Of a stretch of DNA of 35,204 nucleotides, positions 23,375-31,770 are shown in pieces. Below the pieces are notes generated by a model. The model had not been told where the DNA came from, searched no databases, and saw nothing but the letters and a program-made list of their open reading frames with translations. Origin of the DNA: DASUXA01 sp036378155 (GTDB lineage Bacteria > Actinomycetota > Actinomycetes > Mycobacteriales > Micromonosporaceae); contig DASUXA010000043.1 in assembly GCA_036378155.1 (NCBI GenBank), forward strand, positions 1-35,204. Reading direction: 5' to 3'. The position numbers were made by a program, and so were the translations under genes. Position 1 is the first letter of the stretch; every line of letters starts with the position of its first letter.

Positions 23375-23388
23375 CCCGGGCGACGCGC

Positions 23389-23456
23389 GGTCGGGGGCCG
23401 GCGAGTCGCGTAGGGATCAAGCTTGACCGCCCGGAGCGGCGCGCCGGCCCCCGACC
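23389..23456. terminator. Long-armed inverted repeat between convergent genes
   Basis: Perfect 14-bp arms, GGTCGGGGGCCGGC (23389-23402) and its complement (23443-23456), enclose 40 bases. It starts 14 bases after the methyltransferase stop and ends 20 bases before the end of the convergent Lrp gene, so it probably ends transcription from both sides. Confidence 0.65.
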
Positions 23457-23475
23457 GGCCACGCCGACGCCCCGG

Positions 23476-23982
23476 TCACGTCCACGGGCTACCCGCCCCG
23501 TCGAACTCCTCGAACACCAGCCAGGTACGGGTCGACAGCACACCGGCGATGCCCTGGATGCGACCCAGCACCACGTCCCGCAGCGCCTCGTTGTCCGGGG
23601 CGCGGACCAGGGCGAGCACGTCGTGGTCTCCGCCGAGCAGCGCGGCATGCTCGATGTACCGGACCTGGGCGAGCGCGGCGGACACCTCCCGCCAGGTGTT
23701 CTGCTCGATCTGGATGGCGACGTACGCTGAGGTGCCGAGCCCGGCTCGGGCGGGCGCCACCTGGACCCGGAACCCGGTGATCACCCGATCGCGGATCAGT
23801 CGCTCCAGCCGGGCGTAGGCGTTGGTGCGTGACACGTGGACGCGTTCGGCGAGCGCCCGTACCGACATCCGGCCGTCGTGCGTGAGCGCGGCGAGGATGC
23901 GGCGATCCACGTCGTCCAGCGGCGCGACCGATCGTCCCGTACCGAGCGGGAAGTCGGCGTCCGGCGCGGTCTCCTGGCTCAT
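23476..23982 (-). CDS. Lrp/AsnC-family regulator, probably of the bkd operon
   Basis: 168 residues from MSQETAPD; the ATG at 23980-23982 follows a GGAAGGGCGG ribosome site. The helix-turn-helix is DDVDRRILAALTHDGRMSVRALAERVHVSRTNAYARLERLIRDRVITGFRV. The RAM/AsnC ligand domain follows (AYVAIQIEQNTWREVSAALAQVRYIEHAALLGGDHDVLALVRAPDNEALRDVVLGRIQGIAGVLSTRTWLVFEE). It is transcribed away from the branched-chain 2-oxoacid dehydrogenase genes across 104 bases, the same layout as the actinomycete bkdR-bkdABC loci, so it most likely senses branched-chain amino or keto acids and controls both directions. Confidence 0.9.
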   Translation of the reverse strand: MSQETAPDADFPLGTGRSVAPLDDVDRRILAALTHDGRMSVRALAERVHVSRTNAYARLERLIRDRVITGFRVQVAPARAGLGTSAYVAIQIEQNTWREVSAALAQVRYIEHAALLGGDHDVLALVRAPDNEALRDVVLGRIQGIAGVLSTRTWLVFEEFDGAGSPWT

Positions 23983-24086
23983 CCGACCGCCCTTCCCGAG
24001 CCACACGTCCCGAATTCTTCGGCCGTGTTGAGTCAAGTATCCGACCGCGTGAGCATAGGCGGCACCAGACGTCCAGGAGGACCGCC
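23983..24086. promoter_or_regulatory. Divergent control region of the Lrp gene and the bkd operon
   Basis: Contains a 9-base palindrome TTGAGTCAA at 24028-24036 that reads as a -35-like TTGAGT rightward and TTGACT leftward, so it could serve both promoters. No confident -10 is seen at standard spacing. GGAGGA (24076-24081) is the ribosome site for the E1alpha GTG. It is the natural place for Lrp binding. Confidence 0.4.
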
Positions 24087-25241
24087 GTGACGACCACACA
24101 GGTACAGCGGGCGGCCGCGGGCAGGCGTCGGGCGGCGACCCCGCCCGATCCGGCCCACGCCCTGCTCCCCAGCCCCGAACCGGTACGGATGCTCGACGAG
24201 CGGGGCACCCGGCTGCCCACCGCTCACGACTATCCGGAACCGTCCGTCGAGGCGCTGGTGCGGATGTACCGGCGGATGGTGATCGGGCGTCGCTTCGACG
24301 TCCAAGCGACGGCGCTGACCAAGCAGGGCCGGCTCGCCGTGTACCCGTCGTCGCGCGGGCAGGAGGCGTGCCAGGTCGGCGCGGTGCTGGCGGTGCGCGA
24401 CACGGACTGGGTGTTCCCGACGTACCGCGACTCCGTTGCCCTGGTGTCGCGGGACATCGACCCGGTCGAGGTGCTCACCCTGCTGCGCGGCGACTGGCAC
24501 TGCGGATACGACCCGACCACGGTGCACACCGCGCCGCAGTGCACGCCGCTGGCGACCCAGTGCGTCCACGCGGCGGGGCTGGCATACGGCGAGGCGCACC
24601 AGGGGCGCGACACGGTCGCCATGGCGTTGATCGGCGACGGCGCGACCAGCGAGGGCGACTTCCACGAGGGGATGAACTTCGCCGCCGTGTTCAAGGCGCC
24701 GGTGGTGTACTTCGTACAGAACAACCGGTACGCGATCAGCGTGCCGCTGTCCCGGCAGACCGCGGCGCCGTCGCTGGCGTACAAGGGCATCGGCTACGGG
24801 GTACCGGCGGAGCAGGTCGACGGCAACGACCCGATGGCGGTGCTCGCGGTGCTGACCCGCGCGGTCGAGCATGCCCGCGCCGGACGCGGCCCGTACCTGG
24901 TCGAGGCGCACACGTACCGGATGGAGCCGCACACCAACGCCGACGACGCGACCCGGTACCGGGACGCGGCAGAGGTCGACGCATGGCGCGACCGCGACCC
25001 GATCGCCCGGCTCGAGGCGTACCTGCGCGCGACGGGCGCGTTGGACGACGCGACGGTCGCCGAGGTGAGCGCCGAAGCTGAGGCGTACGCCGCGGACCTG
25101 CGTACCCGGATGCACGACGCGCCCGCGGTGGACCCGCTCAGCCTGTTCGACCACGTGTACGCCGAACCCACCCCGCAGCTGCGCGAGCAGCGTGAGCAGG
25201 TACGCGCCGAACTGGACGCCGACGAGGAGGGGGACGCCTGA
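24087..25241 (+). CDS. bkdA: Branched-chain 2-oxoacid dehydrogenase E1 alpha subunit
   Basis: 384 residues; GTG at 24087 with GGAGGA ahead. The thiamine-diphosphate site GDGATSEGDFHEGMN starts at Gly183 and supplies the Mg2+ ligands (Asp184 and the following residues to Asn197). Other marks are SSRGQEACQVGAVLAVRDTDWVFPTYRDS and PYLVEAHTYRMEPHTNADD with the phosphorylation-loop-like region of E1alpha. It decarboxylates branched-chain 2-oxoacids and hands the acyl group to the E2 lipoyl arm, feeding branched starter units for fatty acids. A pyruvate dehydrogenase role cannot be ruled out, but the alpha/beta split and adjacent Lrp regulator favour bkd. Its stop overlaps the E1beta ATG (TGATG). 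Confidence 0.9.
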   Translation: MTTTQVQRAAAGRRRAATPPDPAHALLPSPEPVRMLDERGTRLPTAHDYPEPSVEALVRMYRRMVIGRRFDVQATALTKQGRLAVYPSSRGQEACQVGAVLAVRDTDWVFPTYRDSVALVSRDIDPVEVLTLLRGDWHCGYDPTTVHTAPQCTPLATQCVHAAGLAYGEAHQGRDTVAMALIGDGATSEGDFHEGMNFAAVFKAPVVYFVQNNRYAISVPLSRQTAAPSLAYKGIGYGVPAEQVDGNDPMAVLAVLTRAVEHARAGRGPYLVEAHTYRMEPHTNADDATRYRDAAEVDAWRDRDPIARLEAYLRATGALDDATVAEVSAEAEAYAADLRTRMHDAPAVDPLSLFDHVYAEPTPQLREQREQVRAELDADEEGDA

Positions 25242-26263
25242 TGGCGGCGACGACGATGGCGAAGGCGCTCAACGCCGCGCTCGCCGACGCGATGTCCGCC
25301 GACGACCGCGTGGTCGTCTTCGGTGAGGACGTCGGGCAGCTCGGCGGCGTCTTCAGGATCACCGACGGGCTGCAGGCGCGATTCGGCGACCGGCGCTGTT
25401 TCGACACCCCGCTCGCCGAGGCGGGCATCGTCGGGTTCGCCGTCGGCATGGCGATGTCCGGGCTGCGCCCCGTCGTGGAGATGCAGTTCGACGCGTTCGC
25501 GTACCCGGCGTTCGAGCAGATCGCCTCGCACGTGGCGAAGCTGCGCAACCGGACGCGCGGCGCGCTGTCGGTACCCATCGTGATCCGGGTGCCGTACGCG
25601 GGCGGCATCGGCGGCGTCGAACATCACTGCGACTCCAGCGAGGCGTACTACGCGCACACGCCGGGGCTGAAGGTGGTCACCCCGGCGACCGTGGTCGACG
25701 CGTACTCGCTGCTGCGCGAGGCGATCGAGGACCCCGACCCGGTGGTCTTCATGGAGCCGAAGAAGCTGTACTTCGCCGGCGCCGAGGCGTCGCTGCCGGT
25801 ACGCGCCGAGCCGTTCGGTCGCGCCGTGGTACGCCGGTCCGGTCGCGACGCGACGCTGGTCGCCTACGGGCCGTCGGTACCGGTCGCGCTGGCCGCCGCC
25901 GAGGCAGCCCGCGACGAGGGCTGGGATCTCGAGGTGGTGGACTGCCGCACCCTCGTACCGTTCGACGACGAGACGATCGCCGCGTCGGTGCGCCGTACCG
26001 GTCGGTGCGTGGTGATCCAGGAGGCGCAGGGCTTCGCCGGGGTCGGCGCGGAGATCGCGTGGCGGATCCAGGAGCGCTGCTTCCACGCGCTGCACGCCCC
26101 GGTGCTGCGGGTCAGCGGTCTGGACATCCCGTACCCGGCGCCGATGCTCGAACACACCCATCTGCCCGGCGTGGACCGGGTCCTGGACGCGGTCGCCCGG
26201 CTGCAGTGGGACGACCAGCCGGACCCGCGCTGGCTGCCCAGCCTGGAAGGCAGTGCGGCATGA
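25241..26263 (+). CDS. bkdB: Branched-chain 2-oxoacid dehydrogenase E1 beta subunit
   Basis: 340 residues, ATG within the TGATG overlap. Typical transketolase-like beta features: VVFGEDVGQLGGVFRITDGL, TPLAEAGIVGFAVGMAMSGLRPVVEMQF, DAFAYPAFEQIASHVAKLRNRT, RVPYAGGIGGVEHHCDSSEAYYAHTPGLKVVTPATVVDAYSLL and the C-terminal GRCVVIQEAQGFAGVGAEIAWRIQE. It completes the alpha2beta2 E1 heterotetramer and helps to form the ThDP site. The stop overlaps the E2 ATG (ATGA), so all three subunits are translationally coupled for balanced output. Confidence 0.93.
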   Translation: MAATTMAKALNAALADAMSADDRVVVFGEDVGQLGGVFRITDGLQARFGDRRCFDTPLAEAGIVGFAVGMAMSGLRPVVEMQFDAFAYPAFEQIASHVAKLRNRTRGALSVPIVIRVPYAGGIGGVEHHCDSSEAYYAHTPGLKVVTPATVVDAYSLLREAIEDPDPVVFMEPKKLYFAGAEASLPVRAEPFGRAVVRRSGRDATLVAYGPSVPVALAAAEAARDEGWDLEVVDCRTLVPFDDETIAASVRRTGRCVVIQEAQGFAGVGAEIAWRIQERCFHALHAPVLRVSGLDIPYPAPMLEHTHLPGVDRVLDAVARLQWDDQPDPRWLPSLEGSAA

Positions 26264-27681
26264 CCAGGACCGCGAGCACCCAGGTCTTTCTGCTGCCCGA
26301 CCTGGGCGAGGGGCTGACCGAGGCGGAGATCGTCGAATGGAAGGTCGCCGTCGGCGACGTCGTCTCGGTCGACCAGAGCGTGGTCGAGGTGGAAACCGCC
26401 AAGGCGGTGGTGGACGTACCGTGCCCGTACGCGGGGCGGGTGGTCGCGCTGCACGGGTCGCCCGGCGAGGTACGCCCGGTCGGACAGCCGCTGATCACGA
26501 TCGAACCGGTCGGCGGCGCGCCGTCGCCGGACGGCGGTGAGGACAACGCGCCGTCACCAGACGGCGGTGAGAACAACGCGCCGTCACCAGACGGCGGTGA
26601 GAACAACGCGCCGTCGCCGGACGGCGGTGAGCCCGCGGGTCACGCCACGTACCGCGAGGAGGAACGCGCCGGCTCCGGCAACGTCCTCGTCGGGTACGGC
26701 ACGGGACACGCCGGCCCCGGTCGGCGGCGGCGCCGCCCCCGGTCGGCGAACCCGACCGCGCCCGACGGGGCGTCCGCGACGCGGGAGCCCGTCGCGCCCG
26801 CGTCCGCCCCGTTGGTGATCTCGCCGATCGTCCGACGGCTCGCCCGCGAACACGACCTCGACCTGGCGACGCTGCGCGGTACCGGACCCGGCGGGGTGAT
26901 CCGCCGTGCCGACGTCGAAGCGGCGCTGTCCTCGCGCGAGGCTGCCCAACCCGCGGCTGCGGTGGCGAGCGTCGCGCCGGTCGCCGACGAGGACCTCGTC
27001 ATCCCCCTCACCGGGATCCGCAAGGCGATCGCGGACAAGCTGTCCCGCAGCCGCCGCGAGATCCCGGAGGTCACCATCTGGGTCGACGTGGACGCCACGG
27101 GGCTGCTGGAGACCCGCGCCGCGATCAACGCCGCCCGCCCCGACCAACCGGTGAGCCTGCTCGCCCTGCTGGCGCGGATCTGCCTGTCCGGTCTGCGGCG
27201 GTACCCGCAACTCAACGCCCGGGTCGACAGCGACCACCAGCAGATCATCCAGTCCGCCGGGGTCCACCTCGGCATCGCCGCGCAGACCGACCGTGGTCTG
27301 GTGGTACCGGTGGTGCGCGACGCGCAGCGGCTGACCACGTTCGAGTTGTCCGCCGAACTCGCGGAGACCGTCGCCGCCGCGCGCGCCGGTACCCTGCCGC
27401 CCACCCGGCTCACCGGGGGCACGTTCACGCTGAACAACTACGGAGTGTTCGGCGTGGACGGTTCGACGCCGATCATCAACCACCCGGAGGCGGCGCTGCT
27501 CGGCGTGGGGCGGATCGTGGACAAGCCGTGGGTGGTCGACGGTCGGTTGGCGGTACGCAAGGTCACCCAGCTCAGCCTCACGTTCGACCACCGGGTCTGC
27601 GACGGCGGGGTCGCCGGCGGGTTCCTGCGGCACGTCGCGGACTGTGTGGAGCAACCGGCGCTGCTGATCGCCAACGTGTGA
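26260..27681 (+). CDS. bkdC: Branched-chain 2-oxoacid dehydrogenase E2 (dihydrolipoamide acyltransferase)
   Basis: 473 residues from MTRTASTQ, starting inside ATGA. One lipoyl domain (about 8-84) with the lipoylated Lys48 in VETAKAVVDV; a hydrophilic linker with a tenfold-residue tandem repeat (APSPDGGENN-type, from residue 88) and a GRRRRRPR basic patch; the E1/E3-binding domain ISPIVRRLAREHDLDLATLRGTGPGGVIRRADVEAAL; and the catalytic acyltransferase domain ending FDHRVCDGGVAGGFL, which holds the catalytic His and the Asp-Gly pair. It forms the complex core and transfers the acyl group to CoA. No E3 gene is adjacent, so lipoamide dehydrogenase must come from elsewhere. A hairpin follows the stop. 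Confidence 0.94.
   Translation: MTRTASTQVFLLPDLGEGLTEAEIVEWKVAVGDVVSVDQSVVEVETAKAVVDVPCPYAGRVVALHGSPGEVRPVGQPLITIEPVGGAPSPDGGEDNAPSPDGGENNAPSPDGGENNAPSPDGGEPAGHATYREEERAGSGNVLVGYGTGHAGPGRRRRRPRSANPTAPDGASATREPVAPASAPLVISPIVRRLAREHDLDLATLRGTGPGGVIRRADVEAALSSREAAQPAAAVASVAPVADEDLVIPLTGIRKAIADKLSRSRREIPEVTIWVDVDATGLLETRAAINAARPDQPVSLLALLARICLSGLRRYPQLNARVDSDHQQIIQSAGVHLGIAAQTDRGLVVPVVRDAQRLTTFELSAELAETVAAARAGTLPPTRLTGGTFTLNNYGVFGVDGSTPIINHPEAALLGVGRIVDKPWVVDGRLAVRKVTQLSLTFDHRVCDGGVAGGFLRHVADCVEQPALLIANV
26521..26632 (+). repeat. 30-bp in-frame tandem repeat in the E2 linker
   Basis: Units at 26521-26550, 26551-26580 and 26581-26610, plus a partial fourth from 26611; units 2 and 3 are identical, and 1 and 4 differ by a few bases. 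Each unit encodes ten residues, PSPDGGE(N/D)NA, in frame. It lengthens the flexible swinging-arm linker and should be prone to copy-number change. Confidence 0.92.
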
Positions 27682-27701
27682 CGGTACCGACCGCGCGCCC
27701 G

Positions 27702-27725
27702 GCCGCCTCGCACCCGCGAGGCGGC
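27702..27725 (+). terminator. Hairpin ending the bkd operon
   Basis: Perfect 9-bp arms, GCCGCCTCG (27702-27710) and CGAGGCGGC (27717-27725), with a 6-base loop, 20 bases after the E2 stop and just before the next gene. Confidence 0.65.
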
Positions 27726-27736
27726 GGGGCACTACG

Positions 27737-28354
27737 GTGACCGGTATGGGCAAACCGACCCGGTGGCCGGGGCAGACCAGGCCGGAACACTCCCAGTGGT
27801 ACATCGACCGGTTCCGCCGGATGGCGGCTGAGGGCGCGGACCTGGCCGGCGAGGCGCGACTGGTGGACGCGATGGTCGGGCGGCACTCGCGGATCCTCGA
27901 CGCCGGTTGCGGTCCCGGTCGGGTCGGCGCGGAACTCGCCGCGCGCGGGCACACCGTCGTCGGCGTCGACGTCGACCCGGAGCTCATCGAGGCGGCCCGC
28001 GCCGACCATCCCGGTCCGACCTGGCTGGTGGGCGACCTCGCCGACGTCGACCTGGTCGCGGCCGGGTACCCGGAACCGTTCGACGCCGCCGTGATCGCCG
28101 GCAACGTGATGACGTTCGTCGCGCCGGGCACCGAACGCGCCGTCCTCGCCCGGGTCGCGGCGCACCTGCGTCCCGACGGGTTCGCCGTGGTGGGTTTCGG
28201 TACCGACCAGGGCTACCCGCTCGCCGACTTCGACGCCGACCTCGCCGCCGCCGGGTTCCGGCTCGAGCACCGCTTCGCGACCTGGGACCTGCGCCCGTGG
28301 CGACCCGACGCGCCGTTCGCGGTCAGCGTGCTGCGCCGCCCTGCCGACGACTGA
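27737..28354 (+). CDS. Class I SAM-dependent methyltransferase
   Basis: 205 residues; GTG at 27737 (an ATG three codons later is possible). Rossmann-fold SAM site: motif I ILDAGCGPGRVGAELAARGHTVVGVDVDPELIEAAR, then WLVGDLADVDL and DAAVIAGNVMTFVAPGTERAVLARVAAHLRPDGFAVVGFGTDQGY. The short length and lack of extra domains fit small-molecule methyltransferases of the Methyltransf_25 type; the substrate is not predictable. It ends only 5 bases from the convergent permease gene. Confidence 0.85.
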   Translation: MTGMGKPTRWPGQTRPEHSQWYIDRFRRMAAEGADLAGEARLVDAMVGRHSRILDAGCGPGRVGAELAARGHTVVGVDVDPELIEAARADHPGPTWLVGDLADVDLVAAGYPEPFDAAVIAGNVMTFVAPGTERAVLARVAAHLRPDGFAVVGFGTDQGYPLADFDADLAAAGFRLEHRFATWDLRPWRPDAPFAVSVLRRPADD

Positions 28355-28359
28355 GGCGG

Positions 28360-29964
28360 TCAGCCGACCGGGATGTCGCGTCTGCGGAGACCGACCAGTC
28401 CGGCGACGCCCAGGGCGACGGCGAGGGCGACCAGCCAGAGCAGCGGAGCGGTCCGGACGGTACCGCCGGGCAGTCGCGGAATGTGGGTGAACGGCGACAC
28501 GTCCAGCAGCCAGTGGCTGAGTTGCAGGGCGGCGCCGACCAGCCCCAGCAGCAGGCACGCCGCCAACGCGCCCCAGGCAGCCGGCGCGAGGCGGGGTACC
28601 AGTCCGACCAGCGCGACGGCGACCGCGGCGAGCACCCACACCGCCGGCAACTGCGCCAGCGCGGCGGCCCACACCCGAGGTACCTGACCGAGGTCGCCGG
28701 TGTTCAGACCGTGGGTCAGCCCGGCGGCGAGTCCGCCGACGGCGAGCGCCAGAGCCGGACCGAGTACCGAGAACACCAGGTGACTGCCGGCCCAGCGCAG
28801 TCGCCCCACCCCGGTGGTCAGCAGCGGCTCGGCTCGCAGGCTGGTCTCCTCGGCGCGTAGCCGCATCGTCGCCTGGATCGCGTACCCCGCCGCGACGAGT
28901 CCGAGGATGCCCATCACCGCCGCGAAGTAGCTGTCCACGATCGCCGCCTTGCCACCGAGCCGGGCGAACACCTGCTGCAGGTTCGGGTTCTCGTCGAGCA
29001 GGTCGCCGGTCGACTTCGCGACGCCGCCGAACACCACACCGAGCGCGAGGAACCCGGCGATCCAACCGGCGAGCAGACCGCGGTGCAGCCGCCACGCCAG
29101 AGCCGACGGCGAGCGCAGGCTCGGCGCGGCGGTCGCCGGACCGGTGCGCTCCGGCAGCAGACCGCCGCCGACGTCCCGCCGCCCGGACAGCGCGACAGCC
29201 AGCACCGCCAGCGCCGACGTGCACGCGGCGGGCAGCGCGAGCACCCACCACTGGTCGCCGCTGTACGGGTGCAACCGCTGCGCCCAGCCGATCGGCGACA
29301 GCCACGTCAGCCACGACAGTCCCCCGCCGCCCATACCGCTGAGGTCGCCGACGACCCGCAGCACGTACGCCGCGCCGAGCACGCCGATCGCGATGCCGCG
29401 CGCGCCGCCGGCGCCGCGCGTCAACTGGGCCGCGACCGCGCCCACACCGGCGAACGCCCACCCGGCGGCGGCGAACTCCAGCCCGAACGCCCAGGACCCG
29501 GCGACCGGCAGTCCTTCCCCGCTGGTACCGAGCGCGAGCACGACGGCGACCAGCAGGTTCGCCGCGAGCGTGGCGATCAGCGCCGCCGCGAGACCGGCGT
29601 GCCGACCGACCACGGTCGAACCGACCAGTTCGCGCCGACCGGTCTCCTCCTCCACCCGGGTGTGCCGGATGACGACCAGCAGGCTGATCAGCGCGATCAT
29701 CACGGGTACGAAGCCGGCCCGCCAGGCGACCAGTTCGCCGAGGCTGGACCCGTCGAGCCGACCGTACAGGGCGACGAACCCCGCATTGTTCGCCCCGGCT
29801 GCCGCGTACTGGGCGCGTGCCGCGTCGGTCGGGAAGAGGTCCCTGAAGGACGGGGCGTAGGCGAGGGGTACCAGCCCGAGAAACACCACCCACAGCGGCA
29901 TCAGCAGCCGGTCGCGCCGCAGGATCAGGCGCAGCAGGGTCCACGTACCGGTCAGGGTGCTCAT
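28360..29964 (-). CDS. ABC transporter permease (multidrug/antibiotic exporter type)
   Basis: 534 residues; the ATG at 29962-29964 overlaps the ATPase stop (ATGA). At least ten hydrophobic membrane segments are visible, starting with LLMPLWVVFLGLVPLAY and ending LLWLVALAVALGVAGLVGL, separated by short charged loops (EEETGRRELVGSTVVGRH; RLRAEETSLRAEPLLTTGVGRLRWAGSH). The repeated E-T-GR-EL / EETSLRAEPLL pattern marks the ABC-2-like exporters called polyketide antibiotic exporters in actinomycetes. It forms the transmembrane part of an efflux pump with the upstream ATPase. Substrate is unknown. Confidence 0.88.
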   Translation of the reverse strand: MSTLTGTWTLLRLILRRDRLLMPLWVVFLGLVPLAYAPSFRDLFPTDAARAQYAAAGANNAGFVALYGRLDGSSLGELVAWRAGFVPVMIALISLLVVIRHTRVEEETGRRELVGSTVVGRHAGLAAALIATLAANLLVAVVLALGTSGEGLPVAGSWAFGLEFAAAGWAFAGVGAVAAQLTRGAGGARGIAIGVLGAAYVLRVVGDLSGMGGGGLSWLTWLSPIGWAQRLHPYSGDQWWVLALPAACTSALAVLAVALSGRRDVGGGLLPERTGPATAAPSLRSPSALAWRLHRGLLAGWIAGFLALGVVFGGVAKSTGDLLDENPNLQQVFARLGGKAAIVDSYFAAVMGILGLVAAGYAIQATMRLRAEETSLRAEPLLTTGVGRLRWAGSHLVFSVLGPALALAVGGLAAGLTHGLNTGDLGQVPRVWAAALAQLPAVWVLAAVAVALVGLVPRLAPAAWGALAACLLLGLVGAALQLSHWLLDVSPFTHIPRLPGGTVRTAPLLWLVALAVALGVAGLVGLRRRDIPVG

Positions 29965-30887
29965 GACGCCGCCACCTCCGTCGCGCCGCGCCCGGCGGTA
30001 CCGGCCCCTTCGTAGTGCCGCAGGAACAGCTCCTCCAGGGTGGGCGGTCGGCTGGTCAAGCCGCGTACCCCGACACTCGCGAGTTCGCGCAGCACCACGT
30101 CCAGCGCGCCGGTGTCGACGTCGAAACGCACCCGACCGTCGTCGACCCGCAGGTCGTACACGCCGGGCAGGTCAGCCAGGTCGGGCGCGGCACCGGCGAG
30201 GTCCGCCTCGATGGAGGTACGGGTGAGGTGGCGCAACTCGGCGAGGGTGCCGGTCTCCACGGTGCGCCCGTCGCGGACGATGGTCACCCGGTCGCACAGC
30301 GCTTCGACCTCGGACAGGATGTGGCTGGACAGCAGTACGGTTCGCCCGGCGCGGGCCTGCTCCTCCCGGACGATCTCGCGGAACACGTTCTCCATCAGCG
30401 GGTCGAGTCCGGACGTCGGCTCGTCGAGCAACAGCAGGTCCACATCGGACGCCAGCGCCGCGACCAGGGCGACCTTCTGCCGGTTGCCTTTGGAATACGC
30501 GCGGCCCTTCTTGGTCGGATCGAGGTCGAAGCGCTCGATCAGTTCGTCGCGGCGTCGGCGGTTCAGCCCGCCCCGCGCCCGACCGAGCAGGTCGATGACC
30601 TCGCCGCCGGACAGGTTCGGCCACAACGTGACGTCGCCGGGTACGTAGGCGAGACGGCGGTGCAGCGTGGTCGCGTCCGCCCACGGGTCGCCGCCGAGCA
30701 GGCGGGCCGAGCCGGCGTCCGCCCGTACCAGCCCGAGCAGGATCCGGATGGTCGTGGTCTTGCCGGCGCCGTTCGGGCCGAGGAAGCCGTGCACCTCGCC
30801 GGTGCGTACCGTCAGGTCGAGCCCGTCCAGGGCGCGCGTCGACCCGAACGTCTTGACCAGCCCGGTGACCGAGATGGCATCAGTCAT
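29961..30887 (-). CDS. ABC transporter ATP-binding protein
   Basis: 308 residues; ATG with a strong AAGGAG ribosome site. Walker A GPNGAGKTT, Q-loop region YVPGDVTLWPNLSG, signature YSKGNRQKV (the SKGNRQ variant usual in drug-exporter ATPases of this type), Walker B LLLLDEPTSGLDP and switch His in LLSSHILSEVEAL. The C-terminal 100 residues form the DrrA/CcmA-like accessory domain. It powers the permease encoded next. The three-gene order TetR, ATPase, permease with short gaps indicates one operon. Confidence 0.94.
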   Translation of the reverse strand: MTDAISVTGLVKTFGSTRALDGLDLTVRTGEVHGFLGPNGAGKTTTIRILLGLVRADAGSARLLGGDPWADATTLHRRLAYVPGDVTLWPNLSGGEVIDLLGRARGGLNRRRRDELIERFDLDPTKKGRAYSKGNRQKVALVAALASDVDLLLLDEPTSGLDPLMENVFREIVREEQARAGRTVLLSSHILSEVEALCDRVTIVRDGRTVETGTLAELRHLTRTSIEADLAGAAPDLADLPGVYDLRVDDGRVRFDVDTGALDVVLRELASVGVRGLTSRPPTLEELFLRHYEGAGTAGRGATEVAAS

Positions 30888-30920
30888 GGGTGCTCCTTTT
30901 GAGCGGAGGTGGGGCCCGCG

Positions 30921-31586
30921 TCAGCGGGGGGATTCGGTGCCGGGCCGGTCCAGACCGGCGCGAGCCGATGCGGCCATGTCGGTGGTGATCAGGGCGTGCG
31001 AGTAGATGTCGAGCATGGCGACGGCGACGCGCCGGTCGCCCTCGTCGGAGAACATGTCGACGCCCAAGGCGCGGGACACGTGCTCGTGCAGCAGCCCGAC
31101 GCCGGCAGCCATCGCGGTGATCAACGCCGCTCGGGTCCTGCGGTCGCTGACGGGAGCACCGTCGGTCGTCTCGTCGGGCTGCGGCATCCACGGCTCAGCC
31201 ATCTCGACCATCTCGTCGAACAGCTTCGCCGCGGCTTTCGAGCCGTCCAGCAGCGCGCGGAGCAGGTACCGCTGGACCGGGCGCAGCGCCGGGCGGGCGG
31301 CGGCGGCGAAGCTGAGGTTGCCGTGCCGACCGCTCGCCAACGCCTCGTCGTTGAACCGGCGCACCATCCGCAGCACGTGGTCGTCGACGGCGGCGCGTAG
31401 CGCCTCCTTCGACCCGAAGTGGTGCCGGACGAGCCCCGGCGAGACTCCGGCGGTGCGCGCGATCGCGCGGATCGTCGCCCGCTCGAACCCGTCCTCGGCG
31501 AAGTGCCGCAGTGCGGCGTCCCTGATCCGGGCGCGTGCGGTCAGGTCTTCGACGTCGACCGCGTCGCTTCCACCGGCTGTCGTCAT
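30921..31586 (-). CDS. TetR-family repressor of the ABC export operon
   Basis: 221 residues from MTTAGGSD. The N-terminal helix-turn-helix is typical: ARIRDAALRHFAEDGFERATIRAIARTAGVSPGLVRHHFGSKEALRAAVDDHVL. The helical C-terminal ligand-binding domain follows (RPALRPVQRYLLRALLDGSKAAAKLFDEMVEMAEPW ... RAALITAMAAGVGLLHEHVSRALG). It lies 33 bases upstream of the ATPase gene in the same direction, with two palindromes ahead of it, so it probably represses its own promoter and thereby the exporter until a ligand binds. Confidence 0.92.
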   Translation of the reverse strand: MTTAGGSDAVDVEDLTARARIRDAALRHFAEDGFERATIRAIARTAGVSPGLVRHHFGSKEALRAAVDDHVLRMVRRFNDEALASGRHGNLSFAAAARPALRPVQRYLLRALLDGSKAAAKLFDEMVEMAEPWMPQPDETTDGAPVSDRRTRAALITAMAAGVGLLHEHVSRALGVDMFSDEGDRRVAVAMLDIYSHALITTDMAASARAGLDRPGTESPR

Positions 31587-31602
31587 CCCGCTGCCCTGCC
31601 CA

Positions 31603-31651
31603 TACGTGTAGCTGACTGTTCACACGTACAAGCGACTATACGCGCGTATAG
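31603..31651 (-). promoter_or_regulatory. TetR promoter with two palindromic operators
   Basis: A perfect 16-bp palindrome CTATACGCGCGTATAG (31636-31651) overlaps a minus-strand -10, TATAGT (complement of 31635-31640). Downstream, TACGTGT (31603-31609) and ACACGTA (31622-31628) form a second inverted repeat with a 12-base gap, across the expected transcription start and leader. Both suit TetR dimers acting as autorepressors. Confidence 0.65.
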
Positions 31652-31667
31652 CGACCCGCGCGCAACC

Positions 31668-31700
31668 CCCGAGCCGTAGCCCCGAGCCGTAGCCCCGAGC
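31668..31700. repeat. 13-bp tandem repeat
   Basis: CCCGAGCCGTAGC at 31668-31680 and 31681-31693, with a partial third copy to 31700. Non-coding, between the exporter operon promoter and the terminator of the secreted-protein gene. Confidence 0.7.
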
Positions 31701-31714
31701 GGACGAGCCGCACG

Positions 31715-31754
31715 GCGAAGGCGCCGGAGTCCGATCGGACTCCGGCGCCTTCGC
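31715..31754. terminator. Very strong hairpin after the secreted-protein gene
   Basis: A perfect 40-base inverted repeat, arms 31715-31734 and 31735-31754, centred on CCGA/TCGG so that only the tip would be unpaired. It begins 16 bases after the stop of the minus-strand gene at 31771 and isolates it from the TetR promoter. Confidence 0.8.
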
Positions 31755-31770
31755 GCCTCGCGAGGCGGGA

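Noticed and set aside
26521..26632. Regular 30-bp repeats as a possible CRISPR array
   Set aside because: Units are directly adjacent with no spacers and keep the E2 reading frame; this is a coding minisatellite.
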